This document shows, one piece after another, positions 8,074 to 15,910 of a DNA stretch of 64,000 nt. The position numbers were made by a program, and so were the translations under genes. The stretch comes from PALSA-505 sp035308365 (lineage in GTDB: Bacteria; Actinomycetota; Actinomycetes; Streptosporangiales; Streptosporangiaceae): positions 1 to 64,000 of the forward strand of contig DATGGU010000012.1 of assembly GCA_035308365.1 (NCBI GenBank). Reading direction: 5' to 3'. Each line of letters opens with the position of its first letter. The first letter of the stretch is position 1. Under the pieces are notes generated by a model. That model had not been told where the DNA came from. It did no database searches and was given only the letters and a program-made list of their open reading frames with translations.

Positions 8074-9639
8074 TCAGGCGCCGAGTGTGTACTCGCCTTG
8101 TGCCGTGCCGGGGTAGAGGCGCTGGTGTTCGCGGGTGAGGTGGTAGCGCCAGTATTCGTCGAAGTCGCCGTTGCTGATGACGGCGCGCAGGGTGAGGACG
8201 GCTTCGGCGCCGTCGAGTCCCCATCTTGCTCCGGTGATGTCGAGCCTGTCGCCGATCAGGTGGCGGCATGCTCCTTCGATGACGCCGGTGGCGATCGGCC
8301 AGCCCGCGGCCAGGGCCTGGTCGTAGCGTAGGTAGGCGTGCTTGCTGGTCAGGTAGCGGACGCAGGCGTCGGTGCCGGTCCGCTGGGCGGCGGTCAGGCC
8401 GGCGGCGTCGGCTTCGGCGGTGATCTCGGCGGCGGCCCGGGCGCTGTCCCCGGCCAGCACCGCGAGCGCTTTGACCGCGACCCAGTCCTCGGCTGCGGGA
8501 TCAGTGGCGGCATGCAGGGACCAGGCGGCCTTCCAGATGTATTCGAGCACATGGATGAGGTCGATCACGATGTGGATGGTGACGCCGCGTTTTGCAGCTT
8601 CGGTGCGGATCAGGTCCAGCTGGTGCTCGGCTCCGTCGACTAGGACCACCCACTCGCGCTGGTGCTGCGGGTCGCGAGCATGGGCTTGGCTGAACGCGGC
8701 GGCGATGACCTGGGCTGAGTCGTGCCGCACCGATCCGGCCAGCCATTTCGCTGTCGCTTTGGGCCGGGGCCGCAGCTTGCGGTGGCCATGGCGGCCGCCG
8801 GGCGGGGCGATGATGTCGTGCGGGCGGCGCGGGGACGGCTCGGCGTCGTAGACGCAGGCCAGCGTGGCCATCCGCTTGCGGTTCGGCTTCTCCCCGGCGG
8901 CCAGCCGGGTCCGCATCCGGCCCTGGCGGGCGGCGGCTTTGGCGGTGGCCGGGCGCAGCGCCCCGGGCCGCATCACGATCCCTTTGGCGTCGGCGGAGAT
9001 CACCAGCAGCGTCGAGGCGGTGCACGGCACCGGGACACGGGCAGCATAGAACGCGGCGATATCCGCAGCAGCGCTCACCACCGCCTGCTCGGCCTGCCGC
9101 TTGCCGATCACCGGACCGCAGCGGCGGGTGATTGCGGCGTGCGCGGCCTCGAACGAGCCGCGGGCAGCTTCCACCGCGGCCAGCCGGGCCAGGGCGTGAG
9201 ACCGCCGGCAGGCCGGCAGCGACAAGGCGGCATCAGCTGGGCAGAGATTGGGTGCCCCCGGGCGGCGCCAGGCGCACCGGGTGACCCGCACCGTGCCGAA
9301 CAAGGTGGCCAGCAGCCTGCCGTGGCCGGTCTCCACCCAGTTCCGCGTGAGCCCGTCCGCACCTGTCGCGGCCATGTGGTGCTCGCGGACGGCTTGCTCC
9401 TCCCGCGCTGCCCGCAGGTCCAGGTGATCTTGCAGCAGCTGCCGCTGCACCTCCCGGCCCCGCTCAGCCAGCAGGTCCTCCAGCTCGCACGCGGTCAGCC
9501 CGGCCACCCCGGGCCCTTCCAGCTCTGCGACCAGCGAGGTGAACAGATCCGCCGAGGCGGCGAAGGGGCCAGCATCCGGGATCTGGGCATACGGTTCCAC
9601 AAGGGCTCTTCTTCCGGTCCGGTTCGTCTTGGTTGGCAC
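8074..9639 (-). CDS. ISKra4-family transposase
   Basis: A 521-aa DDE transposase of the ISKra4 family. Recognisable blocks are the N-terminal helical region (LTACELEDLLAERGREVQR), the GTVRVTRCAWRRPG beta region, SADAKGIVMRPGAL containing the first catalytic Asp (D-x-K-G), the VVLVDGAEHQLD strand, IHIVIDLIHVLEYIWKAAW carrying the second Asp, and the C-terminal Glu region TGVIEGACRHLIGDRLDITGARW. It ends GNGDFDEYWRYH-like (SNGDFDEYWRYHL), typical of the family. It acts on the 8049/10312 ends. All three acidic positions are present, so it should be functional. Confidence 0.93.
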   Translation of the reverse strand: MPTKTNRTGRRALVEPYAQIPDAGPFAASADLFTSLVAELEGPGVAGLTACELEDLLAERGREVQRQLLQDHLDLRAAREEQAVREHHMAATGADGLTRNWVETGHGRLLATLFGTVRVTRCAWRRPGAPNLCPADAALSLPACRRSHALARLAAVEAARGSFEAAHAAITRRCGPVIGKRQAEQAVVSAAADIAAFYAARVPVPCTASTLLVISADAKGIVMRPGALRPATAKAAARQGRMRTRLAAGEKPNRKRMATLACVYDAEPSPRRPHDIIAPPGGRHGHRKLRPRPKATAKWLAGSVRHDSAQVIAAAFSQAHARDPQHQREWVVLVDGAEHQLDLIRTEAAKRGVTIHIVIDLIHVLEYIWKAAWSLHAATDPAAEDWVAVKALAVLAGDSARAAAEITAEADAAGLTAAQRTGTDACVRYLTSKHAYLRYDQALAAGWPIATGVIEGACRHLIGDRLDITGARWGLDGAEAVLTLRAVISNGDFDEYWRYHLTREHQRLYPGTAQGEYTLGA

Positions 9640-9667
9640 CTGCGAACCTAGGAAGAAGAGCCCGCCA

Positions 9668-10201
9668 TCACCCTGGTTTTACCGCTTCTCCCAGCCCGTT
9701 GCCGTTATGCGCGGGCAGCCCGAACAGCCCCGGCCCGGCCTCCTCGGCCAGCCAGCCCCGCTCCACCAGCCGCTTCAGCTTCGCCCGCAGGCCCTCCACC
9801 TTCCCCCGGTCCGTACTCAGCCCGGCCGCCGCGGCGATCTGCGCCGCCCGCAGCGGCCGCCCCGCATCCTCAGCCACCTCCAGCAGGTCCCGGTAGCCTC
9901 GCGGCAGCACCGAAACCTCAAGCCCCGCCCGCCACGGCGGCACCGCCAGCACCCCGATCACAGGCGAATGACCAGCCTCCGGCGAAGCCGTCACCTTCGG
10001 CTGTCCCGCCACCGGTGATACCGCCGCGGCAGCCCCGTCCAGCACCTCATCGACCACCTCGCGGGCGATCACCAGCCGCGACAGCTGCTCCTCGACCCCG
10101 GCCAGACGCTCCGCCAGCTGCGCGATCTGCCCCCGCAACTGCTCCGCTTCCGCGCGAGCCACCGCTTCCCGCCGCTGCAGCTCATCAATCAGCGACCCCA
10201 T
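9668..10201 (-). CDS. IS accessory protein: coiled coil plus winged helix
   Basis: A 177-aa protein encoded within the insertion sequence, 28 bp upstream of the transposase and co-oriented. Residues 1-50 form a coiled coil (QRREAVARAEAEQLRGQIAQ). After a variable linker, residues about 105-165 form a winged-helix-like domain (YRDLLEVAEDAGRPLRAAQI, then KVEGLRAKLKRLVERGWL). It may bind element ends or regulate the transposase. The function is inferred from position and domain look only. Confidence 0.75.
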   Translation of the reverse strand: MGSLIDELQRREAVARAEAEQLRGQIAQLAERLAGVEEQLSRLVIAREVVDEVLDGAAAAVSPVAGQPKVTASPEAGHSPVIGVLAVPPWRAGLEVSVLPRGYRDLLEVAEDAGRPLRAAQIAAAAGLSTDRGKVEGLRAKLKRLVERGWLAEEAGPGLFGLPAHNGNGLGEAVKPG

Positions 10202-10289
10202 CAGGCGCGCCTCCTAAACCTGCTGCCCGAAACAGTAAAAGACAGCAGGCACCGGCAGCAGCCCAACCATCAACTCTGCAGGTCAGGCA

Positions 10290-10321
10290 GTCCCTCTAGA
10301 GGAGCCGCACCCGGACGCGAT
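10290..10321. repeat. Right terminal inverted repeat and target-site duplication
   Basis: The element ends GAGCCGCACCC (10302-10312), the reverse complement of the left end, followed directly by GGACGCGAT (10313-10321), the second copy of the 9-bp target duplication. Confidence 0.9.
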
Positions 10322-10715
10322 TGAGGTCCAGCGTGCCGAACGCCCACCGCAGCAAGCCGCCCGCGGCCTCCGTCGCGTAGCCGTGGCCCCAGGCCGCATC
10401 ATCAAAGCAGTAGCCCAGCGACGCGCTGCGGTGGCCCGGATTCCACCGGGTCAGGCTGCACCAGCCGATGAACGCCCCGTCGCAGGCACGATCCACCGCC
10501 AGCCGCACCCCGGTGCCCTCCTGCGCCATCTGCCGGCACGCCGTGATGAACCGCCCGGCGCGCACGCGTTCGCTCCACGGCGGCGCGTCCCAGTAGCGCA
10601 GCACGCGGGCGCTGCTGTGCAGCGCGAACAGGTCGTCCGCATCCGCGTCGTCGAAGGGACGCAGCCGCAGGCGAGCGGTGTGCAGCGTGGGGGTGGGCAG
10701 CGAGGTGCCCGTCAT
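10313..10715 (-). pseudogene. GNAT acetyltransferase, N-terminal half (split by IS)
   Basis: Starts at ATG 10715 with GGAGGG upstream and reads TARLRLRPFDDADADDLFAL, then SLGYCFDDAAWGHGYATEAA (acetyl-CoA-binding region) and LRWAFGTLDLNRV, where the insertion sequence enters. Beyond this the frame runs 6 codons into the IS and stops. Together with 7861-8039 it forms a normal-length RimJ/RimL-like acetyltransferase. Cells carrying this allele lack the complete enzyme. Confidence 0.88.
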
Positions 10716-10869
10716 GTTCCCTCCGGTGATCGGTGGCCGGTCCATCAGACATCCGATGCCGGCCACCCGCAACCGGATTTCCCGGCGAGCAGGCAGAACG
10801 ACGTGCCCGCTCATCGGCACAGGCGAATATCGGTCCGCTGCACCGCGGCTGGCCCGCTACGCTTCGAGC

Positions 10870-11568
10870 GTGAAGCTTGCCGCCGCGACCGGCGGCCCGG
10901 CGATCTGGACCCGCAGGCTGCTGCGCTGCGGTGTGGCTGCCGGGCCGGTGTTCGTCACAGCGTTCCTTGGTGAGGGCGCCGCCCGGGACGACTACCGGCC
11001 GCTGCGCCACCCGGTCAGCTCGCTGGCGCTCGGCCCGGGCGGCTGGGTCCAGGCCGCGAACTTTGCTGTGACCGGGATCTTGTTCCTCGGCGCCGCGGCG
11101 GGGCTGTCGCGGGCTGATGATCCCGCCACCGGTACCCGGACCGGGCCGGCCCTGATCGGCGCGGCGGGCGCCGGGCTCATCGGGTCGGCCATCTTCCCTA
11201 CCGACCCGGTCAGCGGCTACCCGCCGGGAACACCCGGTGTGCCGCGCGCACCCAGCCGCGCCGGCATGGTGCACAACCTGACCGCCCTGCCGGTGTTCCT
11301 CGGCCTGCCCGCCGCCGCGGCCGGCGCCAGCTGGCGCTGCTTGCGGATCGGTCAGCGCGGGTGGGGGCTCTACTGCGCGGGCACCGCCGTCACCATGCCA
11401 GCGGCCATGGCGCTGGCCGCTGCGGGCTTCAGCCAATCACCCCGCCTTGTGCGCCTTGGCGGTTTGTTCCAGCGCGTTAGCATCGTGACCGGCTTCGCCT
11501 GGCTCACCGCGCTATCGGCGCGAGCCCTCCGGCACGCCCCCGCCGCCGCAGCGCTGGACCACCAGTAA
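10870..11568 (+). CDS. DUF998 family membrane protein
   Basis: A 232-aa integral membrane protein starting at GTG 10870 (VKLAAATGGP). The DUF998 pattern is clear: a first helix (CGVAAGPVFVTAFL), the DYRPLRHPVSSLALGPGGWVQ loop with invariant HPVS and G-W-x-Q, then further helices (NFAVTGILFLGAAAGL, ALIGAAGAGLIGSAIF), FPTDPVSGYPPG, and GMVHNLTALPVFLGLP. Six or so helices are predicted. The function of DUF998 proteins is not established. It is transcribed divergently from the interrupted acetyltransferase gene. Confidence 0.85.
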   Translation: MKLAAATGGPAIWTRRLLRCGVAAGPVFVTAFLGEGAARDDYRPLRHPVSSLALGPGGWVQAANFAVTGILFLGAAAGLSRADDPATGTRTGPALIGAAGAGLIGSAIFPTDPVSGYPPGTPGVPRAPSRAGMVHNLTALPVFLGLPAAAAGASWRCLRIGQRGWGLYCAGTAVTMPAAMALAAAGFSQSPRLVRLGGLFQRVSIVTGFAWLTALSARALRHAPAAAALDHQ

Positions 11569-11948
11569 CCTGACCCGGCCTCGCGTCCGTCAGGTCACTG
11601 CGCATATAAAGCGGCAAGATCGCAGCCGCCGCAGACCGGTGCGCACCAAGAGCGGCATGTGCGGGCATACTCGTGACCAGGCGGTCGTGAATGTTCATGC
11701 AGTCCGCTCCGGCGGTCAGGTTTCGGCGGTCAAGCTGCAACGGCACGTCTGCGCGCGAGTAGCCGTTCTGTGATGATCTTGAACAGCGGGCGCCGCACAG
11801 ATTGATCGTTCTGTCACGAGACCGCGCAGGCGTCGCGGCGGCGGTCAATCAGGCTGATCACCGTGGCCACAGCGACGGCTCCGCCGCGGAAGCGGCCGCG
11901 TCGGCCCCGGGCGTGATCTCACCATGCTGGCTGGTGGGGCTTCCTGGT
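11569..11948. other. Intergenic region with no recognisable gene
   Basis: A 7-bp inverted repeat (ACCTGAC at 11568-11574, GTCAGGT at 11589-11595) directly after the DUF998 stop may act in termination. The rest shows no supported feature. Confidence 0.35.
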
Positions 11949-12326
11949 TCAGGGTGTGCTCTTGGGTGTGCCGAGGGGGGGCTGCTCACCCGCCGGGTGA
12001 GCGGAAGTAGTGTCCCGGATTTCCCGGATGGCCTGGTTCATCTCATCCACGGCATGGCGGATCTTGCCGCTCGCAGGGTGATCGTCCATGAGTTCCAGCG
12101 CTGCCTGCAGGTCCTGGCCCGCGGTGAGCAGCCGGCCGGCCACGACGTCGTTCAGCCCCAGGGCGACCCGTTCGCGGTCTTCAGGCTGGCCCCAGACGAC
12201 TTCGGCTGGGCCGGCTGGGCAGCCGTCTTCGGGCGCCTGCGGGCTGCCGGGCGAGAGACCGTGGGCCGGCCCTGCCCGGGGGGCAGCCGGTGCGGGTTTG
12301 GACACAACACCTGGTATCCGGTACAT
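11949..12326 (-). CDS. Small protein resembling a histidine-kinase DHp domain, His replaced by Asn
   Basis: A 125-aa protein with a good ribosome-binding site (AAGGAG about 9 bp before ATG 12326). Residues about 50-105 (DRERVALGLNDVVAGRLLTA, then QDLQAALEL and VDEMNQAIREIRDTT) look like the HisKA_3 dimerisation helices of DevS/NarL-type sensor kinases, where the consensus is DRERIARDLHDVV. The phospho-accepting His is Asn here. There is no ATPase domain. The N-terminal 45 residues are Pro/Gly-rich. It could be a decoy dimerisation partner or a kinase remnant; this assignment rests on motif resemblance. Confidence 0.55.
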   Translation of the reverse strand: MYRIPGVVSKPAPAAPRAGPAHGLSPGSPQAPEDGCPAGPAEVVWGQPEDRERVALGLNDVVAGRLLTAGQDLQAALELMDDHPASGKIRHAVDEMNQAIREIRDTTSAHPAGEQPPLGTPKSTP

Positions 12327-12434
12327 CGTGGGGGCTCCTTGTCGTTATCGGGCCAAGCTGGGCCGTGCCGCAGGATCGCAGCGACGTGCGCACCTATCAC
12401 CTGCATCGGCCCGGTGCGGGGCGGTGATGGGCGG

Positions 12435-12758
12435 TCAAGGACGTGGCCTGCCAGCCCGTGCTGCATCGGGTGGCAGGTGCTCGAGCCGTGAGGTAACGCT
12501 CAGCTTGCGAGCCGTTGGCGTGATCCGGCTGAACCCGGCGGCCGGGCGGCCATTCAGCGGTGCGATGTCCCGGCCGGCCGGCCCCCGCCGCTGGCAGCCC
12601 GGGCACTCGGCCAAGGACAGCCGGATCGCTGACGGCCAGTAAACAAATCTGTCCGTCCGGCAGTAGATGCACAGCGCGCCGCGGCCGGCATCGGGTGTTT
12701 GCGTGGAGTGCAGGTCTGCGCCAGTCCCGCAGGGATAGCCCATCCCAGGGTCTGTCAT
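12435..12758 (-). CDS. Possible small zinc-ribbon protein
   Basis: A 107-aa frame from ATG 12758 with a C-x-x-C pair (CIYC) and a second pair (CPGC) about 22 residues later, a spacing compatible with a zinc ribbon (ALCIYCRTDRFVYWP, then SLAECPGCQRRG). The ribosome-binding site is weak and no homologous family comes to mind. It could be a chance frame. Confidence 0.28.
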   Translation of the reverse strand: MTDPGMGYPCGTGADLHSTQTPDAGRGALCIYCRTDRFVYWPSAIRLSLAECPGCQRRGPAGRDIAPLNGRPAAGFSRITPTARKLSVTSRLEHLPPDAARAGRPRP

Positions 12759-12903
12759 AGCTCTCGCCGCCTTCAGTGCGGAACTGCAAGCGGCGAGGGA
12801 GCGCATGGTCTGGACCGATCCAGGCTCGCTAAGTACTGCCACCCTCGCACGAACCCACGGTGCAGGCAACCCACCATGACGGCACCTGGCCGCGCGGGGC
12901 GGC

Positions 12904-13026
12904 ATGGGACTGGAGCATTTCTACGCCAAGCTCGGCTGGCGAGAGATCGGCCGCTGGCCAGGCGCATTGCGGCTGGCGCCAGGTGATGACCGCGACGAGG
13001 TACTCATGATCCTCGCCCCCCTGTGA
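12904..13026 (+). pseudogene. GNAT acetyltransferase C-terminal fragment
   Basis: Forty codons read GLEHFYAKLGWREIGRWPGA, then LRLAPGDDRDEVLMILAPL and stop, the end of a GNAT N-acetyltransferase (acetyl-CoA-binding helix and last strands). No N-terminal part is present upstream in any frame. It is unrelated in sequence to the IS-split acetyltransferase at 7861/10715. Confidence 0.7.
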
Positions 13027-13109
13027 CCAGACCAAGCCACACCACACGCGGCATGACCGGATGCGCCTGCTGCGGATGGATCCAGGAATCGGCGGGTGCA
13101 CGGCGGTGG

Positions 13110-13391
13110 TCAAAGCGGGCGATAGGAGTCGCGGCGGTGCTCGACGCGCAGGACGATCACTTCGTGGAGGTCTTCGTGAATGCGGTAGAGAACGCGGTAG
13201 GTACCCCGGCGCGCGGACCACACCCCGGCCAGGTCATCCCGCAGCGGTTTACCGATCCGGTGGGGCTGGCGGATCAGTGCCGTGGTCAGGAACTCGATCA
13301 CTGCTGCGGCGACCGGCTCGGGCAGCTTGCCGGTCAGGGCACGGCGCGCTGGCGGGGTGAGGACGAGCTCGTAACCGGACTCGCTGCTCAC
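13110..13391 (-). CDS. RelE-family toxin
   Basis: A 93-aa RelE/ParE-superfamily protein: YELVLTPPARRALTGKLPE, then PLRDDLAGVWSARRGTYRVLY and IVLRVEHRRDSYR. The Arg/Lys/Tyr-rich central strand (WSARRGTYRVLYRI) and terminal HRRDSYR are typical of ribosome-dependent mRNA interferases. The start overlaps the antitoxin stop by 4 nt (ATGA), giving the usual antitoxin-first RelBE order on the minus strand. Confidence 0.9.
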   Translation of the reverse strand: MSSESGYELVLTPPARRALTGKLPEPVAAAVIEFLTTALIRQPHRIGKPLRDDLAGVWSARRGTYRVLYRIHEDLHEVIVLRVEHRRDSYRPL

Positions 13392-13654
13392 CGCCGCAGC
13401 TGGCGGACGGCTTCCACGCCGCGGATGACATCACCGCGAGCGTAGGCTTCGTCAGCTTCACGGATGTCGGCAAGTGCTGCGGGGTCGCTCAGGACGTCGA
13501 TGGTCTCTTCGAGCTGGGCGAGGTCCTCAGGGCTGATCAGGACAGCGGCCGCATGGCCGTTACGGGTCAGCACTATCCGCTCGTGCTGGCCCTCGACGCG
13601 GTCGACGAACTCCGAGAGATGATCGCGGACCGACCGCAACGGCTCGATACTCAT
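13388..13654 (-). CDS. Phd/YefM-family antitoxin
   Basis: An 88-aa antitoxin from ATG 13654 (MSIEPLRSVRDHLSEFVDRV). The Phd/YefM DNA-binding fold is seen in residues 1-50 (EGQHERIVLTRNGHAAAVLISPEDL), and the C-terminal helix that wraps the toxin in LEETIDVLSDPAALADIREA. It presumably represses the operon with the RelE protein. The region upstream has strong inverted repeats (13713-13828), some of which may be its operator. Confidence 0.9.
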   Translation of the reverse strand: MSIEPLRSVRDHLSEFVDRVEGQHERIVLTRNGHAAAVLISPEDLAQLEETIDVLSDPAALADIREADEAYARGDVIRGVEAVRQLRR

Positions 13655-13712
13655 GACCACAATTGTGGCGCATTTGTCGGCGCAGGTCCACTTCGGTGAA
13701 CGCTCGCTCATT

Positions 13713-13766
13713 GGCATTATGCCGGTGATCAAAGATCAGATCACTGCCCTTCGGCGGCATAATGCC
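13713..13766. repeat. Long inverted repeat upstream of RelBE-type pair
   Basis: GGCATTATGCCG (13713-13724) and CGGCATAATGCC (13755-13766) are exact reverse complements; each arm is itself nearly palindromic. Immediately inside, GTGATC (13725-13730) and GATCAC (13738-13743) also pair. This could be an autoregulation operator of the toxin-antitoxin operon. Confidence 0.6.
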
Positions 13767-13771
13767 TGATC

Positions 13772-13828
13772 ATGCCTGTGATCGAGGCGCAGTGCGCCTC
13801 GATCCTGGTGCCTCACGATCACAGGCAT
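13772..13828. repeat. Nested inverted repeats (cruciform-like)
   Basis: ATGCCTGTGATCG (13772-13784) pairs with CGATCACAGGCAT (13816-13828). Nested inside, GATCGAGGCGCA (13780-13791) pairs with TGCGCCTCGATC (13793-13804) around a single base. The two stems overlap and are mutually exclusive. No gene is seen from here to 14072. Confidence 0.6.
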
Positions 13829-14072
13829 ATCAACCATGAGCGGACGCATGTCACGGCATCTGGTGAGAGACAGGGCCGACCATAACGACCGATCTGGTCG
13901 CTTTCCCATCATCGCGACCCGCGCACATGAAGCCGTCAGCTCGCCGGGCAACGGTGTCCGTCCTGCGGCCTGGGGAACAATCGGCAGCCGGACCGTAGAC
14001 GTGTCGAGGACCATCGCCGTAGCCTTTGCGTAGCGCATCCGGCCAAGCTGTGAAGAGGCAGTCGGAGGGACC

Positions 14073-14837
14073 GTGAGGCGGAGCAAGTCATCGCACTTCG
14101 ATAGGTTGGCGCCTGTGTCGGCGGTACCGGTGACCGAGCGTCCGGTCCGGCGGGCCCGGCGGGCTGTTCGCCGGCGCATGGGCATGGCCATCGCCGCCAT
14201 CGCCGCCCTGCTGGTGCCCCTCCTGAGTGCAACCTCGACATCGGCGACGTCGACGGCCGAAGACGGTGCGGACACGTTCAGCGTTGCATCCGGGACGGCT
14301 GTGGTGTTGAGCAGCAGCAAGGTCATTATCTCGGTGCCGGGCTCGTCACCATCGCTCATGATCACCTGCACCTCGTCCGCCTTCCGCGGCAAGACGAGGT
14401 CGTCCCTGCGGTTCCCAACGGGTCTGCCCCTGTTCACGGACGCCAGCAACGCGTCGTGCACGGATAACCTCGGGTTCACAGACTCGTTCGCAGCGAACTC
14501 TGTCAACGGATCGTGGGCCGTCGCTGAGAAGGACTTCACGAACGCAGGCGCGGGCGACGAGGGTCTTCCCGAACCAAATGCAACGGGTGACAAGTTCGTG
14601 ATCCACATGCCTAAGGCCGGGCTCGTCGACACGAACAACTGGCCGTGCAGCCTGACCTTTGCACCGTCGGGCAACGCAAGCATCAGTGGCGCCTACAACG
14701 ACGCCGGGACCTTTTCGGTCAAGAACGTCAAGATCCCGATCAGTATGAGCGGGCGTGCATTCTGTGGCCCAGCGTCTCAGACCGTGACGCTCACTGCCAC
14801 GTACACGCTGAATCCTGGCATCTTCGACAAGGGCTGA
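14073..14837 (+). CDS. Secreted protein of unknown function
   Basis: A 254-aa protein from GTG 14073 (GGAGGG just upstream; ATG 14179 is an alternative). A long basic N-terminus (RRARRAVRRRMG) is followed by a hydrophobic segment (MAIAAIAALLVPLLSATSTS) and a likely signal-peptidase site near ATSTA-ED. The mature part is Ser/Thr/Asn-rich and beta-like, with four Cys (ITCTSS, ASCTDN, NWPCSLTF, AFCGPAS) that could form two disulfides. No family was recognised. It is expected outside the cell. Confidence 0.7.
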   Translation: MRRSKSSHFDRLAPVSAVPVTERPVRRARRAVRRRMGMAIAAIAALLVPLLSATSTSATSTAEDGADTFSVASGTAVVLSSSKVIISVPGSSPSLMITCTSSAFRGKTRSSLRFPTGLPLFTDASNASCTDNLGFTDSFAANSVNGSWAVAEKDFTNAGAGDEGLPEPNATGDKFVIHMPKAGLVDTNNWPCSLTFAPSGNASISGAYNDAGTFSVKNVKIPISMSGRAFCGPASQTVTLTATYTLNPGIFDKG

Positions 14838-14865
14838 GAACCGCCCTGCACGACGCTGCGGTTCT
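14837..14865 (+). terminator. Hairpin at the end of the secreted-protein gene
   Basis: AGAACCGC (14837-14844) and GCGGTTCT (14858-14865) pair perfectly across a 13-nt loop, starting at the last base of the stop codon. Confidence 0.45.
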
Positions 14866-15013
14866 GTGACTGCCTCTCACCGCTCGAACTGTCCGTTACG
14901 CGTCCTTCAATGCCCCCGGCGCCGTCCGGCTGCAGGGGCATCCGGAGATGCCCTGGCCCGGATGCCTGGGCTGGATCCGGTGAGGAATCTCAGCACGGCT
15001 TTAACCTGACGGC

Positions 15014-15136
15014 ATGACCACCGATGAAATCCTCGCTGAGCACCCGGATCTAACTCGCGAGGACATTCATGAGTCGCTGCTCTTCGCTGCGGAAGCCGTG
15101 CGTGAGCGGGAAATTCCGCTTCGGCATACAGCGTGA
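15014..15136 (+). pseudogene. DUF433 antitoxin C-terminal fragment
   Basis: Forty codons read ILAEHPDLTREDIHESLLFA, then AEAVREREIPLR and stop: the last third of a DUF433 protein, with no matching N-terminal part upstream. It is followed, with a 4-nt overlap, by the first codons of a DUF5615 gene, so a second toxin-antitoxin pair once stood here. Confidence 0.65.
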
Positions 15137-15432
15137 AATTCCTCATTGACAACAACCTGTCGCCATTGCTCGCCGAAAGCTTGCGGGCGGCTGGGCACCA
15201 TGGAGATCCCGGACCGCATCACGATCGAGCCTGGCAAGATGGGGGGCAGCCCTGCATCCGTGGGCATCGCTTCACTGTGGAGCACCTGCTCAACCTCGTT
15301 GGCGCGGGCTGGCCGCTGGAGCAGATCCAGGAGGACTTTCCGTTCATTGAGCCCGAGGACATCCAGCAAGCGATCGCTTATGCTGCCTTTTCTGTACGTG
15401 AATATCATCTGCCGGTAACCCGGCCCGCATGA
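15133..15432 (+). pseudogene. Chimeric DUF5615/DUF433 frame
   Basis: From GTG 15133 the frame starts as a DUF5615 toxin (KFLIDNNLSPLLAESLRAAG), is broken after about 22 residues, runs 12-13 residues out of frame, and then enters the DUF433 frame at GGQPCIRGHRFTVEHLL, ending VREYHLPVTRPA. The join works only because the inserted DUF433 gene (ATG 15200) has lost one base. The result is a single open 99-codon chimera, probably a pseudogene. It could in principle be translated. Confidence 0.6.
15200..15432 (+). pseudogene. DUF433 antitoxin copy with 1-bp deletion
   Basis: Close relative of the intact gene at 185-418. It starts EIPDRITIEPGKMGG, but the run that reads GGGGGGACAG in the intact copy is GGGGGGCAG here, so the frame shifts at about 15245. 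After the deletion the rest of the protein is readable in the next frame to VTRPA. Confidence 0.75.
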
Positions 15433-15530
15433 AATTCTTGCTAGACGAGAATGTCTAATACCGAGTTGCATCTCATCTGAAAGCAGCCGGGCATGATGCG
15501 GTTCACGTAGACGAGGGCGGCCCTGGTACT
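15429..15530 (+). pseudogene. DUF5615 toxin remnant with early stop
   Basis: Reads MKFLLDENV then a TAA stop, with homology continuing as YRVASHLKAAGHDAVHVDEG before it is lost near 15530. The intact relative at 415 has TCTTATC where this copy has TCTAATA, so the stop is a point change. Most of the nuclease domain is missing. Confidence 0.72.
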
Positions 15531-15910
15531 GCTGGGGCCCATCCGCTCCATCGGCTCGCGCGGGTTTCGCCCCGGCCTCAGCGGTCAGCGTGTTTCCCGT
15601 ATGGCGAAGATCATGAAAATGGATTCCAGTCAGGCCGACCGCTTCCAGCGCTTTGAGCCAGAGCCGGCGCCGGAAGGCAGCTGCGAGGTTATCCAGCCGA
15701 GCGCAGGGCTGATGAGGCAGCGTGGGAGGTCAGCAGGCCGGGCCGTGCCTGATGGGGCCTGGGCATCGGCATCCGGTGTGGCGGTAGGCGCACCGGGAAC
15801 CGGCCGGGCGGCAGGCCGGCCAGTCGGACACGGGATTAACCGTGCCGTGACACGATATGGTCACGCGTGAAGAGCGCCAGGCGGCACGCGTTCTGTCCGG
15901 GAGGGGATCG
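15531..15910. other. Intergenic region with no recognisable gene
   Basis: A frame from ATG 15601 (89 codons) is open but Gly/Ala/Arg-rich without domain or ribosome-binding site. Nothing else is supported. Confidence 0.35.

Larger units (their letters stand above)
8049..10312 (-). mobile_element. Complete ISKra4-family insertion sequence (2264 bp)
   Basis: The element is bounded by inverted terminal repeats (GGGTGCGGCTC at each end, plus weaker internal matching) and by a 9-bp direct duplication, GGACGCGAT. It encodes an ISKra4-type transposase (8074-9639) preceded on the same strand by a small coiled-coil/winged-helix gene (9668-10201). Both genes are intact and the host gene can be rejoined perfectly, so the copy is probably recent and may be active. 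Confidence 0.93.

Noticed and set aside
11802..12491. Plus-strand 229-codon frame
   Set aside because: Lies opposite the DHp-like gene, which has a ribosome-binding site and a recognisable helix pattern; the plus frame has neither.
13736..14683. Minus-strand 315-codon frame opposite the secreted protein
   Set aside because: No domain or ribosome-binding site; the plus-strand gene has a signal peptide and Shine-Dalgarno sequence.
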